Shown here: positions 24,396 to 35,600 of the stretch, in pieces
How positions within the stretch are numbered: position 1 is the first letter of the stretch
Layout of the letters: each line of letters begins with the position of its first letter
DNA from: Aldrovandia affinis
Taxonomy: Eukaryota > Chordata > Actinopteri > Notacanthiformes > Halosauridae
Assembly: GCA_029706075.1 (NCBI GenBank)
Contig: JAINUG010000087.1
Location: 620,001 to 684,000 of the forward strand
Length of the DNA stretch: 64,000 nt
Direction of reading: 5' to 3'
The notes under the pieces: model-generated
The model's input: only the letters and a program-made list of their open reading frames with translations
Told to the model about the DNA's origin: nothing
Database searches by the model: none
Program-made: the position numbers and the translations under genes

Positions 24396-26395
24396 TACCA
24401 ATTGGAATGAAAGCAAATGAATGTATAGATGTGGTCAAAACCGAAATGTTACAAGAGGCCTAATCTGTATCAAGAAAATGACTAATACTGAACCACCCAA
24501 ATATTTAAACTTGTTTGATGAAGAGAAATCTTGAAACTCAGTCTCTTATCTGCATCCACACTGATTTCCATTGTATGTGTTGTATTTGATCCCATTTCTG
24601 CTTTCACTTTCTACACAGATCCTAATCTTTATATCTTAAACAACTGAAATTTCAGGACATGTGATGTCAGATAAGAACCACTACACTATGTTGACATACC
24701 CGGTGAAGTCTTTTTGACCTGGTTCACTTTCCACAGGTACAGATTGTGGTCAATCCCACAGATGTTTAACAGAATATACTGTAATATTTGGGTTGTGGAA
24801 CATGATTTCTTAGCCTATGGTGTTTATGGTGTTTTTCAGTTTTGCATTTGAAGCTGTGTTTTATAAAGCTCATACAGTGATATTTTATTTTCTGATATTG
24901 TAAGTGTTTATTGATTGAAAGGTCAATAAGTGATATTGATAATATTATGGTTATTATGCAATGCATAAATGTGCACTCTGAGTACTAACAATGCATTCAC
25001 CGTTTTTTCCAGGATAAAACAAAAAGGTTTGATAAAAGTGACAAATATTTCTGGTTGATCTGCGAAGGTGTAGCATGCAAGCATTTAGGGGGGCTTCAGT
25101 TGGCACTGCACCGGCAGAGGACCTTGCACCTGTCTCTCGCATGCCTTGAACCTAACCTGTGAGAAGATCCAGTTTGGCGCGTCGAGACAAACCATAGGGG
25201 ATGGAAGACTGACCCATCCCGTACTTGCAAGCACTTCCTTGTTTCACAGAATATGGACTGTGGGTTCTGCTATCAAGGTACGATCTGTGACAGCTCCTGC
25301 TTGCTGAACCGAGGTTTATCAGTTGGTTGACTTCCTCTCTCTCGCGCTGTCTTTCACCTCCCCCCCCCGCCCCCCACCACTTGCACTCTGTAAATGTGTC
25401 ATAGGTTTTTGGAAAATGTGACGAGCTGGTTAGTTGCAAGCTTTCTAAGAGGCATCAGTAGGGACTATATTCATACTTTACCTTGCACACTTTTCCTATG
25501 TGTGTGTGCAAGTGTGTGTGAGAGGATTTCAGTTTGTCTTCAATAATACTTCACTATAATAAAGGTCAAATTACTGTAAGAAGTATATATTTGTCATAAT
25601 TACCAGCTTTGTGATTAAAATAAAATATTTAATATAATTTTCTAACTAATTCTATGGATTTGTTATTCTTACTAATCGTCAGCAAACAATATTTTCATTG
25701 GACCATATTTTAATGTGCAAAAATTTTGTGACGACAATTGAAAATGCATTCTTTTATTTACATATATCTTAACACGTCAATGTTTGAGGCAGCTAATCCA
25801 TGGGAGGCCTTATAGATGCACTATGGTCTCAGCACCTACTCCAAGATAAAGGTTTCTGAGCATCAGCACCAATATTACCTCACAGAGTACAGACACCAGT
25901 ATGAGCAATGCTTGGTCTTGCAACCCTTCTTGATATTATTATTTCCTGTGTATTTGGATGACACCCTTTTCCAGAACTACTTTAAGAACTCAATACACAG
26001 GTTTGGAGATACATAAGGTTAATAAACGATATTTAATCAATAAGGCACAAGAGGCTGTGCTTTATTGTGAATATTATATATATTCACATATTGCATCGCT
26101 GTTGCCTCCGCCCATCTCTGTGAAGCTCCTCTCTTTGCTGGCAGACCCAGAGGCCTGTCATGCCACAATTAAAATACACTGCTTATCATAAACAGCCATT
26201 GCTATTTACCAGAAAGGGTGAGGGAGGGGGGTTTCCAAGCCCTTCAATAAAAGACGCCCTTCTCCAGAATCACACCTTGGTCTGAGAGGAGGGGGATGCC
26301 TGTGCACAGAGGTTCTGCACGGGGTACGAGCACAGAGACGCCAAACAGGAAGTCCAAATATGGAGGGGCAGTACCGCTCCAAATCACACAGTTTT
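24396..26395. other. No recognised gene
   Basis: Unique-looking AT-rich DNA with no gene or repeat family that I can support. Confidence 0.4.
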
Positions 26396-26404
26396 AGGCC
26401 TACG

Positions 26405-26575
26405 ACAGTTCAAGTTTACCCCAGCAACAGGTCGAGGTTACACCAGTGACAGGTGAAGTCTACACCGGCGACAGGTCAAGTTTATGCCAGCAACAGGTCA
26501 AGTTTATGCCAGCAACAGGTCAAGTTTAGGCCAGTGCCAGCAACAGGTCAAGTTTAGGCCAGCAACAGGTTGAGT
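26405..26575. repeat. 22-24 bp minisatellite (caacaggtcaagtttaggcc)
   Basis: Seven or so imperfect units. The later units are nearly identical and the earlier ones are diverged. Confidence 0.8.
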
Positions 26576-27535
26576 AGTACACACATGCTCATCCTTTCAG
26601 TTACACATGAAAGTTAGCAAATAGCTAAAAGTGTTGTGGAGCTAGTATTTCTACCAGCATGGAGTGGCCAAAAGTTTGGAGAGACCATTTTCAACACTTT
26701 ATACTCATTTATTAATAGAATTACTGAATATCTTTGATCTATGAACCTCTGTTTTTAACCAAAGGGCAGAAATAAGAGTGCAATCTATTTCTATTTAAAG
26801 TGTGCTTTTGAAATGTGAATTGAGATGTGTGGCTTATCAAGCTTTAATTTACTTCAGAGAGGTATATCCATACAGGAAAATGCAGGCTTAATTTGATTTC
26901 TACAAATGTTGCATATAAAAAAATGAGACATTGATAAGCACCACTTCGGCACAGTTAATACCAATCGACTATTAAACCTCAGGCAGCCAGCCTACTAGAG
27001 TTCATTCATACGGGAGGAGCTACCTGTCCCTGTTGCCTCATTGGCTGCTCCCAGAGTCCAGCTAAGGGGAGTGGGTCACACACAGAGTTGTTTACTGCCC
27101 TGCTGCACATACCTCCCCTCTGCTGTGTCACACTGACCTGGAACCCTCTATGTAGTTCTGTGTCCAACACATTGATTCTATTCAGTGAGCTAATTTTCCA
27201 TTTTAGTATTCAGCTCTCACACATATTGGGGCTTTACTGATATGGGTGCCATGGGTTCTGGAGGCCTGCTGTCCAGCTTTCTTTAAATCACTTATATTCT
27301 CAGAATGTGAGAGACAGGCTGGTTCAGATAGGAAAACTCTAAGATAAATCAGTGGTGAAGAGCCTGTCTGGACTCTGACACTGTGGCCCTCCAGGACCAG
27401 AGAACAGTAGCAAGGCTCCAGACACTCTATCCAGAGCTGAAAACAATTGTCAGATTATTTCTTTAGATTGTAGCAGAAGTAACAATATTATGTCCAGTTA
27501 GTCTAAAGCACCGTATTTTGGCTGGTCCGATACAG
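26576..27535. other. No recognised feature
   Basis: No supported gene, RNA or transposon. Confidence 0.4.
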
Positions 27536-27539
27536 TGTG

Positions 27540-27800
27540 TGCTGCCTGTCAGGGACCTGGTTGGAAACCCATCTCTACCAGACCGGCCCTGGCTCGAGTT
27601 CGCCGTGAAGCACGTAAGGGTGTCTCCAGAACGTGGGTGGGCAAATTCCATCTCAAAGGAGGTGGTTTTCGCTGCCCTCAGAGAATTAGCTTGACTCGTA
27701 GAGACAAGTGGCGGACCCATGTGGGGAGGGTAAATCGAATCAAATAGAGGGTGTAATTGGTTACTAAATTTGGAGAAAAATGGAAAAAAATCTGAAACAA
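27540..27800 (+). mobile_element. SINE-like repeat, 'TAATTGG(C/T)TACTAAATT' tail family
   Basis: Shares a long block with 56690-56955 (gtctccagaacgtgggt; actcagagaattagcttg; gagggtgtaattggctacta) and the tail of the SINEs at 16421 and 35743. Plus orientation, ending in an A-rich stretch. Confidence 0.7.
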
Positions 27801-27999
27801 ATTTAAAAAACAACAAACAAAAAAACAGGCGCAGTGCCACGAGTGCCACAGCTGGTACCGGCCAATAGGCCCTGCCCTCCTCTTTCCAACGAGCCCAGCT
27901 GGGACTCTCCTAGCCTGGGCCAGGGCCGTTTCAGTGTCCCCCCAGGTTAACAAACTGTTTACTTTATTTTGGCAGTTACCTGTTTGTTATTATCAATAA

Positions 28000-29010
28000 A
28001 AAACGTAGAGATGTACTGCTTAGTTGTCTTAGATACAATGAAGCAATGAGCTATACAATAAAGAGTAATTCTGTTCTGATAAAATGACAACGTTTTAATG
28101 TAAAATGCTAGGCCGCATGAGGTCCATTTCCAGCTCACAGACAGTCAGATATCCTTCAACATTCATCGATATCTCTGGCAACTGTAATAGAGTCAGGCTG
28201 CAGACCCTACAGGAGTGGCTCAGCTCATCTGTCAAGCTTCTCTTCTGCCAGGAAGGAAACTACATGTCTTCTTCTTATTCTTGTGGATTTGCAGCTTGTG
28301 ACACCAGCATGGATGTGTACCGGCACTGACAGGAGGGGGGCGCAATGACAAGTTCAAAGGCAAAATACTGTGATCCAGATTTATACGTTTCTTGACGTTA
28401 TGATAGGTTAGCTAATGGATATTTCAATTGTCACTTTCTTCATCTCAAGTTGCAATATTATTATCGAAGACAACATCACGTGTCCCATATTGAGACTGAT
28501 TCTCAATTGCAGCTGTCTGCACCATTCACAGGTAGCTGTCTCTGAACCAGCGCTAAAAACTCAAAAGGCAACTCAAAAGGAAATGTATTTGGTTTGCACT
28601 TTGAAGGCAGAATTATGTCAGTGAGAGTTTCGGTGCGTCACCCGAGATCAATGTTTACAACAGTAACAGATAAGGGCTTCCATTCTGATAGATAACAACA
28701 AAAGGTATACATTTTCCAACAGTCTCTTTATCTAGCTAGCTAGCAACTTTGTTCAGTAAAACCAAATTATTATAATGTTACAATTGGTATAATTGTGTGG
28801 GTTAGACTTCATTCCTGATCAGTGGAACTTACTTCACAATTTGCTATGTTAGTACTGTCTAATACATAATGTTATGTTAGCTAGCTCTGTGGGCAACTGT
28901 GGTGATTACAAGCTAGTTACCTAGCTAGCTTTTGGAAAGCTTGACAAAGTCACAAAACATCCAGCATATTACTCAAATGTATTACACAATTCAAACATAT
29001 TATTTCTCAG
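28000..29010. other. Unassigned DNA downstream of the IL-22-like gene
   Basis: Contains agctagct-rich palindromic bits near 28733-28745 and 28915-28930. The segment near 28955-29000 resembles 29590-29640. No gene seen. Confidence 0.4.
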
Positions 29011-29016
29011 ACGTAC

Positions 29017-29569
29017 ACTACCGTTCAAAAGTTTGGGGTCACCTTCCATCTGGACTATGGCTAATCGGGCACTCCTTCATTCTTCAGCAAGATAACGACC
29101 CGAAACACACCTTGAAGTTGTGCAAGAACTATCTGGTGAAGGAGGAATGTGAACAACAACTCAAACTAAAGACCTGGCCTGCCCAGTGTCCAGACCTCAA
29201 TCCCCTAGAACTTGTATGGGACAAACTGGAAAGGAAGAGTCAAAGCAAAGCAACCCACAAGTTTCTCTGGGAATTGCTGCAGGATAGCTGGGAAAACATG
29301 TCGGGTGATTTCCTGCTAAAACTTATTAACCGAATGGCCACTGTTTGTGAGGCTATTCTCACGCCAAAGGGTGACTATTTTGAGGAATCCAAGATTCAAT
29401 TTTCAATATAATTTTCTTGAACATTTCTTTGATGTTCATTTTGTTCATTGTTACATGTGTTTTTTTGTCATTTTAAAGTATTTACAGAAATGTATACGGT
29501 GTAAAGCATTGTCAATTATGAGATAAAAATAGTTTCCAGCAGGTGACCCCAAACTTTTGAACGGTAGTG
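29017..29569 (+). mobile_element. Internally deleted Tc1-like transposon
   Basis: Perfect ends CACTACCGTTCAAAAGTTTG...GGTCAC and complement, with TA on both sides. About 100 codons of transposase C-terminus remain: LQQDNDPKHTLKLC (D motif) and WPAQCPDLNPLELVWDKLE (E motif). The N-terminal half is lost. It lies just 3' of the IL-22-like stop codon, so it may sit in that gene's 3' UTR or flank. Confidence 0.9.
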
Positions 29570-29630
29570 TAGCTTCGTCAAATGGTTGATCCACTAAACA
29601 TCCAACCTATTACTTAAGGATATTACACAA

Positions 29631-32600
29631 TCAAGACATTCTTTTTTGTTGTTGTGAAGTAAGAGTTCTTCCCCGGCCAGGCAGCATGACATGTCTACTC
29701 AGTTTGTCTTGAACTTTGACGTCGCATTTGTCTCTGGACTCTGCCTTATCCTTTCTTGCTCTCCCTTCCGGTAGGTAGTACTCGAGCATTTTCAGCTCAA
29801 CAATGGCTTTGTCTTGAGTCTTCACATCGCCTAGCTGGTGGGAGGTATTCAGTAGCATTAGCACAGCCACAACAATTAAGCAATGCTTGATCTTTGAGAA
29901 ACATTTGAGCAAGTGTTTCACTCAAACACAATCGATCCTTACAAAACGTGTGAAGATACGAGAGCATAGATCAAAGAAACATGCATTTGAATGTTGTTCA
30001 ATGCTGTTCAATTGACTAGAGACCCTCATTTATCAAGAACGAAATAAAATAGAACTGTTCCATTTGGGAGTGTGTCTATGTTCCCCCATTTCTCAAAATT
30101 AGGCCCTATGTTCCCTCAGGCCTACATCCCCACAGCACAGGTATGGCCATTCCCTAACCCTAACCCTAACCATAACCCTAACCCTAACCTAATAGGGCTG
30201 GGGGAACATAGGGCCTAATTTTGAGAAATGGGGGAACATAGGGCTGTGGGAACTTAGGGCTGTGGGAACATAAGGTTGTGGGAACATAGGGCTGTGGGAA
30301 CATAGGGCTGTGGGAACATAGGGCTGTGGGAACATAGGGATGACCCCTTCCATCCATTCCTCAGACATTCAGTTCTCTGCCTGGCTTTGATATGGAACCA
30401 TTGTTAATGAAAGGGATCAAATAAATCCATAGTAAAATGAGCAGCAAATCATATAATTTGTCGCAATGTTCAGAATATTAGGTACACAACAATAAGTGAC
30501 ACATTTCTGTCACTAGTACTATACATTTCCTGTTCCAAACCAGTAGAGCAGTAATATCGCTTGCTGGTGAAATGCAATGCTCATGTTTTAGAAACACCCG
30601 GTGGTCTGTCTGAATTACCTGTTCCATTGCTCTTTGAAGCTTTTGAATCTGAAGCACAGCAATCATTTTTGCTGTAAGTGTTTTTTCTCCTCTGGTCTGA
30701 AAAAGAGTTGGGTGATATGAAGTGATAACTTTTTTGACCGACTATCCCGTAAGTACAACATTCCAAACTCCCACTTCTTCAGGTTTTCTAAGGGTTAGGG
30801 GGGCATGTGTTGATTTAATCTAGGCTAGAAATGTTACCTCAATCACTGGCATCCCTCTGACATCTTGGTAAAGTTTTCTACACCACCTCTTCCAAGAAAC
30901 CTTGTGAAAGAGATGTTTATTGATGATTGGCCAACACCACTGTGAATTGTGGTGTTATTTACGGAATGGGAAATATCAACTACGCAACTGAAACGTAGCA
31001 TTGGGCATCACTGTATGTCATTGTGGTTGCAGCTGTGTTGCCAGTACATAACAGCTTTATGTAGTCGAGCATTACATATCTTGTGTTGACTGGAAATATG
31101 GCCTTGTACGCTGAAAGCAATAAGAAACTCATAAGGGAACTAACTAACCAACCAATGAGGCTTTGTGAGCTCATCTGCAGCATCTGTAAATACACTGTAA
31201 TGCAGACTAATATGAGAAAATAAAGAATATATCAGCCACCTGATTGAATGTTAATGAAGTAGCCAGACCAGGTTTGAGACTAGTCTAGTCTGCAGTGGAA
31301 ACAGGGACAGCAGATTCTGCCACTCTATGCAGTATCTTTGCTCATACTTTCTTCTTGTTTATTCCTCATTGATTCATTTGAATTCTTAGCACCATCTTGT
31401 GGGACATTTTTTGAGAAGCTTTGCACTTAGGAACCCCATGTTCTGTCCCTGTGTTTCCAATAGATCATTTTATGTAACCTAATATCTGCACATGGTCTAA
31501 TTCCTGTATGTTTTGCTAACCGGGCTAATAACACTCCACTAGACGCATAAGCAAAGCCACTGTTAGTCTATTATCAGTATGTCAATTAAAACAGAAATAT
31601 TGCTTACGGGCTGCGCTTGGAAGTGAGACGCCAAGGACGAGACAGATAGATTAGGCATATAAATGGTACAGTAATACAGAACTCGTAATACAAAGAACAC
31701 ATTCATTAAGTCAAACATAAATTACAGTCGAAGGCCCGAGTGTCTGCTTGTGCAGTCGTAAAACTGTCTCTGTCCGATGAGGTAATGATTATGTGTACGG
31801 GAGAGATCCGGACCGTGCGGTCTGGATCTCAAGGTTTTGGCGCTATAATCTGCCGTTCAAAGTAACCATAAACCCTCCCTCACTAGATAAACGGCCATGG
31901 AAGAAGTCCACCAAGACCCGTCACTGGGATTTAGGAGTCCAGCTCGAGAAAACTTTGAGAGCACAGAGAGGAGAGAACGCGGATCAAGTTAAAGAAATGC
32001 ACCTCGCTACGTTTAAGCATTTTACCTTTGTAACAATACTGATTATAATAAGTCTAAAACTTTTTTTAATGATATGTTATACCTGTGACATTTTATAGTT
32101 ATGCAATAACCATCATATTGATTCAGGTAATGAAAATCCCCACTACATCCCATAATTGTTTAAGCTGTCACTTCTGAACAAAGGGAGTCAAAAGGGCTAA
32201 CTCCGGGACTTTCAGTGTTTGCATATTTGCCAGACCTTTGTGAACGGCTTAGAGGTGAGGGTGGTTTCTGAGCATGCACTTATCTAAGGGCCCTTCAAGT
32301 GTCCATGAGCCCCAGTATTGGTCACAAGGACTAGTGCACACTTATCTAAGGGCCCTTCAAGTGTTAGGTCAGCCAAAGTGTCTGTTTATCTCTGTTTATT
32401 TTGTTTTATTAAAGAGTGATGAACAAAAGAATTAAAGAATGAAAATGTAACCGAAACGAGAAAGAAAATGATCACGGGGGGCAATGGAATGTGATGAGAT
32501 AATTGAGGAGGAGTTGAGTCGGAGTGTCATGATGACGTACAGCTCCGAGGCAGGAGGGGGGTGTGGCATGTTTAATACTGTGGATGCAGGAAATGGTCGG

Positions 32601-35600
32601 GGCTCTTTTGCGCAAACCAGCCACGGGTTTCTTGTCGATGATTTCGCATTGTGTACAATAAAACCCAGTTATATCAGACTCTGAAGAACGTGTTGTTTAT
32701 TAAGAAGTATTGAATGTCGTTTAGGATCTCTCAGTCTAACTGGCCCTGGCTGAGATCTGATTTTCCCACAATCTCCTAACTAAGCATACTCATCCGCCTC
32801 ATCTCTCAGATGACTCTGTCTTCAAGGAATTAAATCGGTGGGAATTTTAAAAAGTCAAGGTTCAGCCACCAAAATAAACACAAACACTGTACCCATAAAC
32901 AAACACATGTTAGGACAACAGTAATCGTGCTTTTCCACCGCACAGTACAGTACAGCATGGTATGGTAACCAATCCCTGCTCCCACGTTTTTGTTGCTTTT
33001 TCCACTGCCAAGCGACCCGTACCGAATCTAAATACCTGTCCTGAATTTAGCTAGTGCTCTGTTTAGGTACTAGCGAGCCAAATAGGGACCTAAGGGTGGA
33101 GCTAGCAATACTGCAGACCATGTATTGGCCAAGCGCAATCATCACAGAACCGCCATGTTAAATCTTAGTCCTGCTCAGACTCAACCGCCATGTTTTTTTT
33201 TCAGCTTCACTTCGATTATTGGTTTTATTCAAAGAGTATTATTTAGAGTTTGGCATTATTGTCAGGTTTGTGTGATTCTATGAGTTAGGTTTGTGTTGTG
33301 AAAACTGAAATAGACACGTGTTCTTTAAAAGGACAGTACTGTCATTTTCATTTTCATTTTCATTAACGGAATTAGAATATTCATTTTCATAGGTCACATA
33401 AATCGATTTTTAGAAATATATAGGAATCGCTTTGATGCTTTCCGATGCTCAAGTTAAACCCAGGCCTTTGAAACATCTGGGCCCGTATTCACAAAGCATT
33501 TTATCTTACCACTAGGAGTATTTCTAAATCGCACTAAAACCTTTTAGTTAGGACTCCCACCTTAAAACCTATTCACAAAGCTGCAAAGACAAACTCATAC
33601 TAAGGAATTTCTAGAATTGTCAAGCTAAGAGTGAGGGCGGGGTTGACGTCGTTGCTAGGGATGACGTTGTTTCTCATGAACGAGCTTACTCAGAATGCCC
33701 ACAGCAATTGGCTGATATAGGGGATGGGTCTCTGCCCGCGTACGGATCAAACCCCACGGTTCGGCATGCATATGATCCGCGGATTAATAGCTAAATTGAA
33801 CCATCATAGAGAAATACAAATACAGCCGCTGTTATATAAACCATATATGTTTTGGTTTGCTTTGTTTTTCATACTAAATGCCTTTCTGGGAGGCATGTTT
33901 TTAGAAACGCGACCGAATTAAATAGAATTTAAACATTAGCGATCTTTTAATTTTTTATTAAATTAATTCAGGCATAAGACCACCCTAGTTAAATCGCGTA
34001 AGGCGTACTGAATCTAAAAATGTATTTTGTGAAATTTTCGAATAAAGATTTAGTGAAATAACTTAAATTGAAAAACTGAAATTATCATTCATTCAATTCC
34101 TTGAGAATAGTTCCTGGCAATTTTTGGTGGAAACGCGCCTTTGGTCCCGTAATTTTTTTTTTTGCTGATCCGACAAATGATCCGATGCACCCCTATTATA
34201 TTCTAATAAATATTCTAAAATACAAATGTAGGCTACGTGTCACTGATTTAACATGAAACCAAGAATACTGACTAGTCAATTGGTTACATGTCTGCATCTC
34301 GTAAACAATCAGCGGGTATCTATATATAATATATATCATATTATATATATAATACCCTCGCGATTGAGGCGGCACCTTTTTATGAGCTCTGTATCATTCA
34401 ATATCTCCAGTGTTGACGCGATTGCGACAACGATTGCCGGCCGCAGCAGATTTTTGGATCGCCGTGAGTAGGTCTTTAGGGCAGAAGAAGAAAACCTAAT
34501 ATCAGCAATATCAGACCACTGCAAAAGAAACAATCACATCATGGACTGGGACCACGCAAAAATCATTGGGTCAGAAAACAATAAACACAAACGCTGGATC
34601 AAGGAGGCGGTTGAAATCAGGAGGCTGGCCAACAGCACCATCAACAGGGACGAGGGAGCATACATGCTCTCACACACCTGGGACTCTCTCCTCCAGAGGA
34701 CAACGGATGGCGGGGGGCGTGGCCAGCCTGACGGATCTATCAAGATCTGTCAGGCTGGCCACGCCTGCTAAACATCAGCTGACGACACATCCAAGCTGTC
34801 AGGTGACGCTTCTGAAGAAGACTGCAGATGTCAGTCGAAACTGTCAGGTAAATCTACAACTTTGAGATATTATCTGGGGTTGTGCGGTGTATGGAACACA
34901 GATAATTATTGCCTTTTATTAAAGTGGCTATTCGCGTAGCCATCTTTGCAATGCAGCTGGACTCTTGACTTCTTGATACATCACCTCGCGCCTGCTCGCT
35001 ACAATATATATATATTCTTTTTTGTCACTTCAGATACAGTAACTCCTCCTATTTAACTCCTCCGATCTTCACGGTTCTGTTGTGCCATGGAAAAACAACA
35101 CAGGGGCTCACTCCGTGAAGGGGATAGTCACGGGTTACCGATGGTTACGGGTACAGTGCCGTACTGTGCGGTGGAAAAACGCCAGAATGGTGCTATATGC
35201 AGTGCTGGTATCATCAGTGCTGCATTGATGCAACGATTGATCATGCCATGTATTAATGCACATCTTGTAAATCGCTCTGGATAAGAGCGTCTGCTAAATG
35301 CTTAACATGTCCAATGTAAATGCATTTAACTCAAACTCATTTTGAAATACTTTACCGCTATCACAAAGCTGTCAGTGGGCACAGAAAGAGCATCGATAGA
35401 GTAAAGGCCTCGCCTTGATCACTTACCCGCACGACACATTTGCCCAGGCGAGTGATGAAACGTCTCAAGTCCCTGTAATGTCCTCCCTGTCTGGCTAAAG
35501 CTTGATTGTAAAACGCAAAGATGTTCTTCAGAACACAGCGATGGAAAGGTCTGCTCTGCGGTGTGAAGAGGGAAACACTGAGGATCATGTGCAGGTCATG

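Larger units (their letters stand above)
32928..35182. mobile_element. Possible composite element with inverted ends
   Basis: Left end gcttttccaccgcacagtac (32929-32948) recurs inverted at the right end (35163-35182 region). The interior holds a Harbinger-like stretch (from 33478, GGGCCCGTATTCACAAAGC) and the Penelope fragment. The ends could belong to a single DNA transposon later invaded by others. Confidence 0.5.

Noticed and set aside
27463-27849. 128-codon minus-strand frame
   Set aside because: Lies entirely in a SINE-like repeat with a second copy at 56690-56955.
32367-32780. Possible further solo LTR (TGTTAGG start, AATAAA, CCCACA end)
   Set aside because: No matching target duplication and no second copy seen in the window; the signals alone are too weak.
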